Part shown: positions 45,220 to 56,000 of the stretch, piece by piece
Layout of the letters: each line of letters begins with the position of its first letter
How positions within the stretch are numbered: position 1 is the stretch's first letter
Assembly (NCBI GenBank): GCA_028280405.1
Contig: JANQLW010000028.1
Coordinates: forward strand, 1-62,095
DNA: 62,095 bases
Direction: 5' to 3'
DNA from: Bacteroidales bacterium
Lineage (GTDB): Bacteria > Bacteroidota > Bacteroidia > Bacteroidales > GCA-2711565
Position numbers and translations under genes: made by a program
The notes under the pieces: model-generated
Told to the model about the DNA's origin: nothing
Seen by the model: only the letters and a program-made list of their open reading frames with translations
The model's database searches: none

Positions 45220-46557
45220 TTAAATCAAAGAGCTCGATTGTCGTTCAATTCGTAAAATTTCTTTTGTTTGGGGGGTAACCTTAAAATGATCATCGATCTG
45301 ATGCTCTATGATCCATACAATATCTGTGCCAGTACACAGCAAAAATACATCTTCTTTCTCAAACAAACTAAATTTTTGGTCAATAAAATAGTCACTGAGT
45401 TTTTTTTTGAACTTACTTCCCAAAGGATAAAAATAGTCGCCCTGCTCCCATTTCCTTATGGTTAAAGGAAAAGAAAGCTTATTTTTATCCAATTCTATAA
45501 TATGATTTTCTTTTGAAACCTGAAACTCATCATTTCTGAGAATATGTTCTAATTTCAAATTTATGCCATTATTGACTGACAAATCATCTTCATTAATTAA
45601 AACAGGCGTAAAACTTTTATACTCTTTTTTACGAATAATTAGATGATCTCTATCCTTTAAAAGCTCATGTGTTTCAGAAGTAAATATCTTCCCGGTCTCA
45701 TGATCTAATGATCTCACAATATCTTCAGCGATAGCAAAAGAAAAATTCCAGTTTTTTATAAGCTCATATGTATAAGTTACTCTTGGATTGAAAGACTTCA
45801 ATTTATCTATACTTATATAGATATAATGTTTGCGTTTTTCAAATAACTCTGACCTAAGTTCAGTTATATGTTGCTTATAAATTTCTTCAGATTCTCCAAA
45901 CCTCAACATATTTGCATTAATGGTATCCAGGTATTTTGGATCAATATCCTTTAAAACCGGAGCAAGTTGATGTCTGATTTTATTTCTAAGATATTTATCG
46001 GAGGCATTGGAAGAATCTTCTCTGAATTTCAATTGTTCAGATTGTTGAAATTGTTCAATTGTTTTTCTATCTGCAAAAAGTAATGGACGAATGATGTTAT
46101 TTTGTTTCGCTTTGATTCCTCTTAAGCCGCTTATCCCGGTACCTCTTAGAAGATTAATAAAAAATGTTTCAAACTGATCATTTTTATGATGAGCAGTAGC
46201 AATGTAATTATATTGGTGTTTTTCACAGATATTTTGAAAGAACCGATACCTTAACTCTCTTGCCGCCATCTGAGTTGAAAGGTGATGTTCTTTTGCATAG
46301 GTTTTAGTATCATAAACACTAACATAAAAAGAAACATTATAGGTATTAGCCAATGCTTCGACGAACTTTTGATCAACATCAGATTCTTCACCTCTTAATT
46401 TGAAATTTACATGGGCAATTCCAAAGTCATAACCGGCTTTATGGAACAGGTCAGTCATAACTACCGAATCGATACCACCACTGACAGCAAGTAAAATGCG
46501 GTCATGGCCTGAGAATAATTGTTTACTTTCTATGTATGACTTAAATGCTTCAAGCAT
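45220..46557 (-). CDS. tilS: tRNA(Ile)-lysidine synthase
   Basis: TilS (445 residues, cytoplasm) makes lysidine at C34 of tRNA-Ile(CAU), which lets that tRNA read AUA. The PP-loop motif LLAVSGGIDSVVM lies at about 22-34, followed by FGIAHVNFKLRGEESD, ATAHHKNDQFETFFINLLRGTGISGLRG and RPLLFADRKTIEQF, then the TilS C-terminal domain with WEQGDYFYPLG. The length is typical. A TATTTTTG box (46562-46569, complement) is only four bases before the ATG, hinting at a leaderless message. It is a housekeeping gene among accessory genes. Confidence 0.94.
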   Translation of the reverse strand: MLEAFKSYIESKQLFSGHDRILLAVSGGIDSVVMTDLFHKAGYDFGIAHVNFKLRGEESDVDQKFVEALANTYNVSFYVSVYDTKTYAKEHHLSTQMAARELRYRFFQNICEKHQYNYIATAHHKNDQFETFFINLLRGTGISGLRGIKAKQNNIIRPLLFADRKTIEQFQQSEQLKFREDSSNASDKYLRNKIRHQLAPVLKDIDPKYLDTINANMLRFGESEEIYKQHITELRSELFEKRKHYIYISIDKLKSFNPRVTYTYELIKNWNFSFAIAEDIVRSLDHETGKIFTSETHELLKDRDHLIIRKKEYKSFTPVLINEDDLSVNNGINLKLEHILRNDEFQVSKENHIIELDKNKLSFPLTIRKWEQGDYFYPLGSKFKKKLSDYFIDQKFSLFEKEDVFLLCTGTDIVWIIEHQIDDHFKVTPQTKEILRIERQSSSLI

Positions 46558-46684
46558 TTTGCAAAAATAATAAAATGGGTCCTTTATGTAAAATGACGCA
46601 AAAAAATGTAAGAACCTTACTTTTGCATATAAGACAATTATTACCCTAAAATGGGTGACTGTATTTATATTTTTAAAATTTCAA

Positions 46685-46712
46685 GGGGTGACGCCCCTCG
46701 GGGCGTCACCCC
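46685..46712 (-). terminator. Strong GC hairpin after the MORN gene
   Basis: GGGGTGACGCCCC and GGGGCGTCACCCC form a perfect 13-bp stem with a 2-base loop. On the minus strand it follows the MORN stop by 7 bases and is followed by TTGAAATTTT. Confidence 0.8.
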
Positions 46713-46719
46713 AAAATTA

Positions 46720-47427
46720 TTAAAGATCAATGTAAATAATCGCATCACCCTTTCGAAAAACTTCAATCTCAATACCATATCGAACTTCCGTTACATTGGA
46801 ATGTATATTTTCTTCTAAAATAGTAAACCATAATTCAGCCTTAAAAGGGAATACTGCATTTTTAATAATAAATTCAGATGTTGATCCGGAAGATTGAGTC
46901 GTAACTGTATTTGAAATAAATCTGGAATTGACAAAATCGCTATCATTCACCTCATCTCCATTTCTTCGAATAGATATTTCAATGGTATTTCCTTTTTTAT
47001 TTGACTGAAGATAGCTCAACCGGATTTTTGGCCCGGCAAGCGTCCTGTACTTAAAATCTACAGGTTTTGTTTTAGCAACATATTGATCATCTTCCCAATA
47101 TCCGTCTAAAACAGTCTCAACACTATCTATCATAGAAACAAATTTTCCCATTCCCGATCGTTTCCCATGTTTCCAATTTCCGATATAGTAATCACCGTTC
47201 AGCCAGATATAGGTTCCCTTTCCGTGAGGAAATCCCTTATAAAATGTCCCCTTGTAGGCATCAACTCCCGCTGCTGTGCCTTTTCCATGAGCCAGGCCTC
47301 TTTTAGATTTTCCTTCATAAGTCCCCTGAAGGTTTTTTACAAGCACTTTATAAGGTTTGCCTTTATCCTGAGCGATGAAGCAAAACGGTAAAAGTGCAAA
47401 TAAAGAAATAAATCCAATTTTTTTCAT
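46720..47427 (-). CDS. Exported MORN-repeat protein
   Basis: A 235-residue exported protein (signal FISLFALLPFCFIAQ). Residues 33-95 contain three MORN repeats: YEGKSKRGLAHGKGT, YKGTFYKGFPHGKGT and YIGNWKHGKRSGMGKF. The rest is a beta-rich domain without a recognised family (KIRLSYLQSNKKGNTIEISI onwards). MORN repeats usually mediate membrane or protein contacts. The gene stands alone between tilS and the FG-GAP selenoprotein, with its own terminator. The function is unknown. Confidence 0.75.
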   Translation of the reverse strand: MKKIGFISLFALLPFCFIAQDKGKPYKVLVKNLQGTYEGKSKRGLAHGKGTAAGVDAYKGTFYKGFPHGKGTYIWLNGDYYIGNWKHGKRSGMGKFVSMIDSVETVLDGYWEDDQYVAKTKPVDFKYRTLAGPKIRLSYLQSNKKGNTIEISIRRNGDEVNDSDFVNSRFISNTVTTQSSGSTSEFIIKNAVFPFKAELWFTILEENIHSNVTEVRYGIEIEVFRKGDAIIYIDL

Positions 47428-47469
47428 CTGTCTATAATTTATTTTATAAATATGTCTAAAAAGTCCTGG

Positions 47470-47650
47470 CGAACCTTAGCGCATAACTTTTGCGGTTCTT
47501 AACGTAATAATAAATTGCTATTACGCGGAGACCCGCAAAGACAACGCGGAGTTACGCAAAGAAAAATAATATTGTTTGATTGTTCAATTGTTATTATTGC
47601 ATAACCGTTCGATTGTTCAATTGCCGGATTGTTAATGCTTCAGTCTTTTT
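47470..47650. repeat. Degenerate intergenic repeats upstream of MORN gene
   Basis: Direct repeats of CGCGGAG..CGCAAAG occur at 47525-47562, partly inverted with GCGTAATAATAAATTGC-like sequence around 47505. They are followed by several GATTGTTCAATTG words (47578-47630). The words recur at about 1450 and 41045. No gene is seen. Confidence 0.45.
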
Positions 47651-47702
47651 GCCGTTCAGTCCCCAAGAGGCTGTCTAAAGTCCGCAGGCGAAGAATCCTT
47701 CT

Positions 47703-48980
47703 TTATTTTCTTAGTGAAACAAACACAAAACCATGTGTTTTTTTCTGTGCTGTTAGTTTACTTAACTTCCCTAATATTTCCCGGTACTTTTCCAGAACGT
47801 TCTGATATTCTTTATTATTTTTTCTGGCTGCTGCCAGTTTGGTTTTAGATGTACCGTATTTCTTTTTAAATGATTCGTAAAATGTCCTTAAATCTGCAGA
47901 TACTTTCTTTTTCTCTTCTAAGAAGGCATCCCTTTTTTCTATCTGCTGTTCAGATAATTCAGGTGCAGGTATCATAAGTGTATTTTTTGCTCCTATTATT
48001 AAATCCAGTTTACCATCATTATTATAATCAGAAGCGCTAACGTATGTCAATCCGCATTCTCCTCCATGCTCTCCTGCAATAAGCGAAGTACTTTCAATTA
48101 AGCATTCCGGTTCTTTAAATAAAGGGGCTCCTGTTTTTCCATAATTCCTGTAAAAATAAACACTGCCATCTTTAGACCCTGATAAGATATCGAATAATCC
48201 ATCGCCGTCCCAATCTATCATTGAGTTGGCCATATGGCCTTTTGTAGAAATTATAGCAATGAATTCAGGTTCAAAAACAGGCTTCGTCAAAGTACCTTTA
48301 TTAATACAAAGCCTTGCTCCAATACGTCTTCCACTCAAAATCAGATCCATATCACCATCATCATCCCAATCTATTGCTTTCATGATTACGCAGTTATCAT
48401 CCATTTCAATAAGGTCTGCTTTTTCTTTAGCAGTCAATTCGGATAAATTGGCAGCTTCTTTCCCTGTATAAACCCATCTTCGGGCATTAGAATCCCAATA
48501 AAGCCCAAATCGTAATTTATTACCTTTACTATCAACCATCGGTTCACTGGCATTGAACGAACCATCCTCATTTCCATAAAAAATATAACCAAATCCGGAA
48601 AATCCGGCAGCTAGTAAATCCATCTTCCCATCACCGTTAAAATCCACAAACTGTGGGCTGACAGCCGTACATCACCAGTTTTTGACGACGGCATCTTTTC
48701 CATTCGCCTGCAATAATTGAAATCCATTATATACCGGCTTGGCTTTTGTTCCAACATTTTTATAAAATCGGAATTTTCCCCGAAAGGTACCGACAATCAA
48801 ATCTTGCAATCCGTCATTATCGTAATCTATACATAGCGGAGCAGCATAGGGAGGGCTACAATCTATAGTTTCGTTTCCAGACTTTAGAAGAAATGGTTTT
48901 TCCATACTTTGGCCTGCTGCAAAAACACTAAGGCATGACATAAATGCCATTATAAATATAATCTTTGTATTTCGAATCAT
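47703..48980 (-). CDS. FG-GAP (VCBS-like) repeat selenoprotein with W-U-C motif
   Basis: Read through TGA 48674-48672 this is a secreted protein of 425 residues (signal IIFIMAFMSCLSVFAAGQ). It has five Asp-rich calcium-binding repeats of the DxDxDG type, such as DYDNDGLQDL, DFNGDGKMDL, DWDDDGDMDL, DWDGDGLFDI and DYNNDGKLDL, consistent with a beta-propeller. The Sec lies between repeats 1 and 2 in KNW-U103-C104-TAVSPQFVDFNGDG, and the strand/repeat grammar is unbroken across it. A charged helical segment follows (about 320-410), then the end THGFVFVSLRK. The function is unknown; the vicinal U-C pair suggests a surface redox centre. Confidence 0.8.
48644..48674 (-). promoter_or_regulatory. UGA-Sec codon and SECIS-like hairpin
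   Basis: On the minus strand CCACA and TGTGG form a 5-bp stem with loop GTT; the loop G is 21 nt after the TGA. A smaller stem GGCT/AGCC lies between. The position and loop G fit the bacterial SECIS pattern. Confidence 0.6.
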
Positions 48981-49239
48981 AGTTTATTTTTTATTGTTTA
49001 TTTTAAATTTTTTCTTAGGAATCCAGCATTTTAAATTAAGTGATAACGAGATCATCATCCTGGAAATGATGACTATCAAGTTATCCTGAACTCCCGCCTG
49101 CGTCGGGCAGGTGTTTCAGGATTTCAACAGTTGGCTTAGATGCTGAAATAAATTCAGCATGACGGCTAACTAGTGGACAAGATGGCGGCGTACTTGACAG
49201 AACATCCTTGGCTTGACACTAGTACTCAACATTTATAAT
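48981..49239. repeat. Intergenic palindromes upstream of the FG-GAP selenoprotein
   Basis: TCCTGAA (49084-49090) pairs with TTCAGGA (49115-49121) around an inner CCTGC/GCAGG stem. TGCTGAA/TTCAGCA forms another hairpin at about 49142-49160. These belong to the same TCCTGA/GCTGAA palindrome family seen at 2451, 3191 and 14.8 kb. Confidence 0.6.
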
Positions 49240-50343
49240 TTATAATTTATAATCATTATCCATAGCTTCATTAAAAAGTCTGCGTAAACTGGCTTCTTCA
49301 TGGTACCCAACTATTTTAATGGTACCTTTACCTTCGGGATCAACGAGAAATAATGTTGGATAACCACTTACACCAAATTTTAAAGGGTATGTTTTTGTAC
49401 TATCCCAGACCTGGGTCCATGGGGCTTTATCTTCTTCAATGGCTTTGATCCATTTTTCCCGGTCTTTGGGTTTATCAACAGATATACTGACAATTTCAAA
49501 ATTCTTATGATCTTTCCATTCGTTGTAAATATTAATTAAATGCGGTGTCATCTTCCTACACCAATGACAACTGGAATACCAAAAATCTATTAACACCCAC
49601 TTCCCTCTAAAATCAATTAAAGAAATCATATCTCCCTCGGGGTCAGGATATGTAAAACCGGGAACCTGACCTCCAGCCGTTGTATTTAAGGCATATCCAT
49701 ATTGTCGTTTCATACTTTTATACCTTCTGTCATTTTCAAACTCTTTAAACTGATCTAAAAAAGATTTCAGGTTGGCTGCGGTTTCATTTCTCACTAAAGG
49801 AAGTGCCTTAACGAATCCGGCATAGTTTGGGCTATTTTTTATTAATTCCCTTTGTTTCTCAGCTCTGATTTTCTTTGCTTCTTCAGCTTTTGCAAATGCA
49901 ATTTCACATTCTTCTTTGCTTCTGTTCTCTTTTCGATAAGCAATATTCCAGTCTTTCCATGTTTCCCTGACTTTTTGATTGTATGGAGCTAAAGTTTCAT
50001 TAAGTTTTTGGAGGGTGGTATTATTGGGGGTTCCACCAATTATGAATCCGTCCTTCTTCGTGTAAGTTACATTTATAATTCCCGGTTCTAAAATTAATTG
50101 AGTACGCCTTTGTGAAGGAAACGGGAAGCCTAAAGAAACCAGTTTTGGAAAAGAATCGATTACACCAACAAACTCACATTTCCCATCTACAATCAGGTTC
50201 GTATCGTTTGATGTATACCAATTGTTAAGTACCATTACACTATCGGGGCCATTTTTTACATTAATATGAATTGAATATTCATTTCTTTTATGGCAGGCTG
50301 CTATAATCAATAGCACGGTAATAGCAAATATTATTTTTTTCAT
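49240..50343 (-). CDS. TlpA-type thioredoxin lipoprotein with DUF4369 domain
   Basis: Starting at ATG 50343, the product is a 367-residue lipoprotein (IIFAITVLLIIAAC, then HKRNEY). Residues 25-115 resemble DUF4369, a beta domain usual in Bacteroidota TlpA-like proteins. A helical spacer follows, then an AhpC/TSA-thioredoxin domain with VLIDFWYSSCHWCRKM (CHWC active site) and GVSGYPTLFLVDPEG (cis-Pro). It keeps Cys where the protein at 17639 has Sec. An earlier in-frame start 34 codons upstream would hide the signal peptide and is unlikely. It is probably reduced by DsbD. Confidence 0.9.
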   Translation of the reverse strand: MKKIIFAITVLLIIAACHKRNEYSIHINVKNGPDSVMVLNNWYTSNDTNLIVDGKCEFVGVIDSFPKLVSLGFPFPSQRRTQLILEPGIINVTYTKKDGFIIGGTPNNTTLQKLNETLAPYNQKVRETWKDWNIAYRKENRSKEECEIAFAKAEEAKKIRAEKQRELIKNSPNYAGFVKALPLVRNETAANLKSFLDQFKEFENDRRYKSMKRQYGYALNTTAGGQVPGFTYPDPEGDMISLIDFRGKWVLIDFWYSSCHWCRKMTPHLINIYNEWKDHKNFEIVSISVDKPKDREKWIKAIEEDKAPWTQVWDSTKTYPLKFGVSGYPTLFLVDPEGKGTIKIVGYHEEASLRRLFNEAMDNDYKL

Positions 50344-50484
50344 ATTTTGAATAATTATTAAAGTATATTTTCTAGTCAGGGCATGAATTGTTAATTGATT
50401 AATTGTATGCATTTTATCTTTTGAAGATTTTGCGAATATATTCATACCCTGACCTTTTGGACAACTTCATATATCTATGTAAGC

Positions 50485-51528
50485 TTACATAGTATCTTTC
50501 ACACAACGAACACTATAGCCGGACCTTTTTGTAATCGCAGAGCGGCCAACACTCTTCGCATTATATGGAATTGTACGGTACCGTCCATTCGAGGCTGTAG
50601 CCTCTGTAGCTGTCCACCAATAGCCTGATTCGAACACAACGAAAACAAATAAACCGGTAGTACCCGTACGGAAACCTCCGGGTAAGGCTGTAAAACCAAC
50701 TTCATTCGTACCGAAAGCATTCACACCCGGCCAATGAAAAGCTCCTTTCTCTTTTAATCGTGCCCCGGCAATACTTGTTCCCCCAAGATAATCTGTAAGG
50801 GTAGTCCAATCCTCATCGGTAGCAACACGCCATCCTTCCGGAGCCAGGTTACGGCTATCTTCCACAGCATACCAATTGTATAATTTGCCATAGATATCTC
50901 CATTTGCTCCTATGTTTTTATAGTCGCAGCAAGCCCCTGTACTCAAGGCTTTCCATTCTTCATCATCAGTAACCATTGGAATGGGATCTCCATTACGATA
51001 TTTCATAGTTTTTAGATTTTCTACCATCCAGGTTTGTGTCCCTATGGTAACCGTTTGGTATACATTACCGGAAGCGTCGGTCACAAGTTCTCCATCATTT
51101 GTCTTAAACGATATGGCATTGCTGTATGCAGTTCCTACGCTATTGGTAGCATAAGCTTTGACATAATATGTAGTATTGGGAGTAAGCCCTGTGATTCTAC
51201 TGAAGAATTCTCCGGGGCCTGTTCCATCCTCTGTTTTTGTGTCCAAATCAATGGTTGGATTGTTCGTTGTACTCCAACACACGCCACGATTTACAACTTC
51301 TGCTCCGTTCTCTAGCGTAACTGTTCCAACAAAGTCAGCTGTAGTTTGTATGACATTAAGCACATTGTCGGCTGTTATTGCTGCTACGGTTGGAAGTAGT
51401 GGAGTTGTAGGTTCCGGTTCAACCGTTTTATCGTCATCACAAGCACTGAAGGTAAACAACATGATTAATATTCCTGCTCCCAAAACTGTTGGAAGCAGAT
51501 TATATATCCAAGTTTTTCTCTTTTTCAT
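50485..51528 (-). CDS. Fib_succ_major-domain lipoprotein
   Basis: A surface-type lipoprotein of 347 residues (lipobox ILIMLFTFSAC). Residues 45-145 form a fibronectin-III-like repeat (NRGVCWSTTNNPTID, GLTPNTTYYVKAYATNSVGTAYSN). Residues 150-347 are the Fibrobacter succinogenes major paralogous domain: GNVYQTVTIGTQTWMVENLK, YGKLYNWYAV, LAPEGWRVATDEDWTTL and WTATEA followed by GYSVRCVKD. The domain is common in secreted Bacteroidota proteins, with no defined activity. It sits between SusD 4 and the TlpA gene on the same strand and may belong to that operon. Confidence 0.9.
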   Translation of the reverse strand: MKKRKTWIYNLLPTVLGAGILIMLFTFSACDDDKTVEPEPTTPLLPTVAAITADNVLNVIQTTADFVGTVTLENGAEVVNRGVCWSTTNNPTIDLDTKTEDGTGPGEFFSRITGLTPNTTYYVKAYATNSVGTAYSNAISFKTNDGELVTDASGNVYQTVTIGTQTWMVENLKTMKYRNGDPIPMVTDDEEWKALSTGACCDYKNIGANGDIYGKLYNWYAVEDSRNLAPEGWRVATDEDWTTLTDYLGGTSIAGARLKEKGAFHWPGVNAFGTNEVGFTALPGGFRTGTTGLFVFVVFESGYWWTATEATASNGRYRTIPYNAKSVGRSAITKRSGYSVRCVKDTM

Positions 51529-51598
51529 AATTTCAAATTATAAATTTTAATAAAATTCTTTTTTCAAATAAAAAATGCAAGTTTCATTTCCACAGTTT

Positions 51599-53005
51599 TT
51601 AGTTATACCCTTCATTTTGCTCTATTTCCGGGTTTAGGCCGATGTATTTTCCACCAATGGGCATCACCCAATGCGCATCGCCGGGTGCTAACTGATCTCC
51701 CGAAAAATTCCTTGTAATGGTAATATTCGCATTCTCAATGGCGTTGTAGCGTTTCAAATCAAACCAGCGTAAACCACGCCCCCATAATTCTCTTCTTCGT
51801 TCATCCATGACTAATTGAATAACTTCTGCCTGACTATAACTATTCGTATAATCAATATAATTTTCCGGCGCAAAACGATTCATCCTTAATTTATTCAGGT
51901 CGGCAATGGCCTCGGCTGTACTATTCAAACGGGCATTGGCTTCGGCACGCATAAGATAGACTTCAGGTACAGTAACACCTACGCATTCATAATAAGCAGT
52001 TTCACCTTTCCATCTTCTTGGATTTTCATTGTAAGTATACCCGTTAAATTTTAAGGAGTAACGCAAATCATTATTAACATCGAAAGTCCCTTCTACATTA
52101 AGTGAATCTGAAGTTTGATAATAGTAATAATAATAAGTATTTCCTGCGCTTCCGGAGGGTCTTTCTTTTTGCAGCAGGATCTCCCTGTCATCCCATGACT
52201 TGAAATCGTCTTCAAACGGGTCTAAGTTGAGATCATACAAAAAATTATTGATACTTAAACACATATTCGCATTCTCCAAAACCTTTGCATAATTGCCCTG
52301 GTAAAGATATGTACGTGCTAGCAAAGCATAGGCCGAAGCACTCGTTGGACGGAAATTATAAGGTTGTGTAGCAGGAAGATGCTGGGCAGCTTCCGATAGA
52401 TCTTTTAAAATCTGGTCATATACCTCTTGCACCGTGGCCCTTGCCAAAGATGCTGTTAAAGAAACATTTAAATGCAATGGAACACCCATATCGGTTGCGG
52501 CTGTAGCCGGATTGTAATGTTTGGCATAAATATTTACTAACGCCAAATAACAAAAGGCTCTATGCACCTTGGCTTCTCCCATCAACGCATTCCTGACATC
52601 TTCCGGGCCTGTTGCATCCGGAATACCTCCTATGGCACTGTTCATGATATAGATCTGTCCATACAGGGTCCGCCAGTCTAAATCCTCATTTTCCGGAGGC
52701 ACTAAGTATCCTGCCTCTTTGGCCCAGGTATATCTGTTATACCTGTCATCAGGCAAGCCTTCATAACCGGCAGAATCAACGACTTGATAATCATCAGACA
52801 AATAATCAGTAATACCATAAGATTTCATCACATCAATCCGAAAACTTACACTATTTTTATTACCCACATAATCCAATATTTGACGATAATCATCCGTTGA
52901 AGAAGGGATGATCTGCCCCTTGGGTTTAATATCAAGGAAATCCTTGCAGCTAAAAAGAGTAAGTAACATTATTGTTAACAAACTTGTGAATATTTTTGTT
53001 TTCAT
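51599..53005 (-). CDS. SusD/RagB-type surface lipoprotein 4
   Basis: A surface lipoprotein of 468 residues (lipobox LLTLFSC followed by KDFLDIKPKG). SusD hallmarks are KVHRAFCYLALVNIYAKHY, PTSASAYALLARTYLYQGNY and the C-terminal VMDERRRELWGRGLRWFDLKRYN. It follows SusC 4 with a 29-base gap on the minus strand. The Fib_succ_major lipoprotein lies 70 bases further downstream. Confidence 0.95.
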   Translation of the reverse strand: MKTKIFTSLLTIMLLTLFSCKDFLDIKPKGQIIPSSTDDYRQILDYVGNKNSVSFRIDVMKSYGITDYLSDDYQVVDSAGYEGLPDDRYNRYTWAKEAGYLVPPENEDLDWRTLYGQIYIMNSAIGGIPDATGPEDVRNALMGEAKVHRAFCYLALVNIYAKHYNPATAATDMGVPLHLNVSLTASLARATVQEVYDQILKDLSEAAQHLPATQPYNFRPTSASAYALLARTYLYQGNYAKVLENANMCLSINNFLYDLNLDPFEDDFKSWDDREILLQKERPSGSAGNTYYYYYYQTSDSLNVEGTFDVNNDLRYSLKFNGYTYNENPRRWKGETAYYECVGVTVPEVYLMRAEANARLNSTAEAIADLNKLRMNRFAPENYIDYTNSYSQAEVIQLVMDERRRELWGRGLRWFDLKRYNAIENANITITRNFSGDQLAPGDAHWVMPIGGKYIGLNPEIEQNEGYN

Positions 53006-53034
53006 AAATAGAATAATTAAAAATTAAAAAATGA

Positions 53035-56000
53035 TTAGAAAGAGGCTTTTATACTAAAGGTGTATTCCGGGCTTGTAGCAAGTATAAAATTCCCATACAT
53101 ATCCGGCAAGTGTTCCGGATCCTCACGATACTTATTAAATGTAATAACTCCGAGGTTACGCCCCTGTAACTGGAAAGTAAGCCTTTTCACATATTTAGGC
53201 AACCATTCTTTCTTTAATGAGTAAGCAAGCGTCACACGTTGAAAGCGAATATGGGCCGCACTCAAAAACTGATGGCTTCCATACTGGGTCGGGTAAGTAT
53301 ACCAGGTGGTATTACTTCTTCCCGATGATCCGGTGAATTCAAAGGGCAGTTTTGGTATGTCTGTAAAAGCTTCGTCACCAGGCTTTCTCCACATATTATC
53401 AAAGTCCCCGTAATAATGAGGCACAAAATTACCCTGGGCAATACCATACAGTCCATTGTTAGAAACGTCATTTGGAGATTTATGCTTGTATTTATGTCCG
53501 AACTTATAACTGACGAGGAAGGAAACTTCCCAGTTTTTATAAGTAAATACGTTGTTCCATGAACCATACCAGGGTGCTTGCCTGGGGCCCTCATACTTCA
53601 GGTCATCATATCCGGCATCATTAAATAAAGGCCTGGTAGGCATTGGATATGAATTTAGTGAATCCCTCATGTAAAATGTGGGGTATCCTTCAGCATTCAA
53701 TCCTCCCCATGGAATAGATAAATAATGGTAACGTGGCTTACCTTCAGCGAGCCTGTAAGAATCAAGCCTTAACATGTTTGTTACAGATGGCACAACCCCT
53801 CCCCGGTCTGTTTTCGTTACCAGATTCTGGTTATAGGACTGGGTTATCTGAGTTCTCCAGCGGAAGTCAGGGCTATTGATCACTATGGCAGAAAGGGTCA
53901 GTTCAACCCCACGGTTACGAATGGCACCGAAATTGATTAAGGCCGTTTGAAAGCCATAAGTACTATTTATTTTCTTGGTTGTTAACAAAGCCTCACTTGC
54001 TTTATTGTAATATTCTATTTCCCCATTCAGGCGGTTATTAAACAATGAAAATTCAAGAGCCAGGTTGAACTGCTTGGTTTTTTCCCAACGAAGTTCAGGA
54101 TTGGCAGGATTCGAATAGGATGCCCCGGGCAATTGAAGTGTACTATTGTCGTAACTACCGCCAATACTTGCAATGGCATAGGGGCTGGTACTTTTGTCCA
54201 CATTTCCACTTGCTCCATAAGTGACCCGTAACCTTAAACGATTAATAAAATCTACCTTAAAGAAGGATTCCTTATCTATAGTCCAGCCAAAACCGACTGA
54301 CCATAGCGGTACCTGACGGTACTGAGGAGAATCCCCAAACATATTGGATTTATCCAAACGCCAGCTTCCCGTAATATCATAGCGGTTGTCATAAGTATAA
54401 CTAGCATTCCAAAAAAGTGAAGTATAACGGTCTTGTCTTTCCCAATAATTATTATAACTGGTCCATGGAGTATGAATCGTATAGGCAAAACCCCTAAAAA
54501 TAAATTCATTACGGGTATACCGTTCAGAAAAATTCATCTGCTGGTCTGAGGATAAACTTTGAGGGTCATAACCGTAACGACGGACACTGGACCTATCACT
54601 TTTCTGATCACGGAATCCCATACCGGCCAATAGCACTACTTCATGTTTTTGGGCAAACTTTTTAATAAAATTAGCCGTTATCAAAAAATCATGAGCATAA
54701 GAGTTGTTATACCTCTGATCAAATATGTTGCCTTTGGGGACCGGATAAGTCCCATCGGGCTGAGCCCAGGTATTTACAAGATGACGTACTGTCCAGGTCT
54801 CTTCATTGTACATATTATCGGTTCTTACCGATCCACGTTCATACTGGTATTTAAAATCAATTTTGAGCATTTCGCCAAAAGGTTTGAATGTGAGGCCTGC
54901 CTGCAGCCTTAAATCAACCCTTCGTATCGTATTATCCTTATTGTCAAATTCCCGCTTTGGATTCCACTCCCAATCGTAAGGAATATAAGGAGTTTTTATA
55001 GGGGCAAGTTCCCTAAATGGCCTTCCATAAGAAATAGATGATATGGCAAATGAAGTCATGGAAGTGTAATCCCCATTTTCATCCAGAAAAGGCTCATATT
55101 GTGAAACATAAAACAAATCTCTTAAATCCAGTCCATTCTCTTTTTCATTTTTTAAGCTAAGGTTTGAACTTATATAAGCGATGAGCCATTTAGAAGGCTT
55201 AAACCGGTTTGTAAAGTTTAATACAATTCGGTCATCGTTAGTTTGTTTAGTTTCTGCAATATTTTTATCATAAGAAACCGAAAAACGGTATGAATTAAAA
55301 CCTGTATTTTGACTCATCGAGAGGTTGTATTGCTGACGTAAACTACCTCGCAGGAAAAGATCCGAGAAGTCATAGCGGTTATCATAGCTACCTATTCGTT
55401 GTTCTACTTCAAACAGTTCTTCTTCAGTCATTAAGCCCTGTTCAACCCGGGCTGCAGTATATGGATATTCAGATAAGTTGTAATAAAAACGATCCATCCA
55501 CGATATAAACCTGTCAAACCAACCGGCATTATACCTTCCTTTTTCCAGTTCAAGTGTGGTTTCCGGACTGGCATAGGGCAATTTGCTGACATCCGGGATG
55601 GGTTTCCAGGCTAGACTGGATGAGAATTCAATTTGTGGTTGTTGGTTAGTGGTGTGCTTGGTCGTGATGACAATAACTCCATTAGCTGCCCTGGCTCCCC
55701 AGATGGAAGCGGCAGCAGCATCTTTAAGTACCGTGACACTCTCTACATCATTTGGGTTAATGGACTCTAAGGCCCTGGTTAAAGCTGCAAACTCTTCATC
55801 ATCGGCATAGTCATTTTGATCTTTATCGATCTGAAGAGGAAAACCATCAAGGACGATCAAAGGAAGCCTACTGGCATTCAGCGTACTCACCCCTCTAATA
55901 GTAATACCCAGGGGATCAGAAAGCAATCCGCTAACTGAACCGTCTGTTATCTTGTCCGCTATGCTGTATGAAATTGTACGATCCAATTCTTTTTGATCTA

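Noticed and set aside
46562-46569. Leaderless tilS transcript as a major finding
   Set aside because: The TATTTTTG box four bases before the ATG is suggestive, but AT-rich DNA gives such matches often and no clear -33 box is present.
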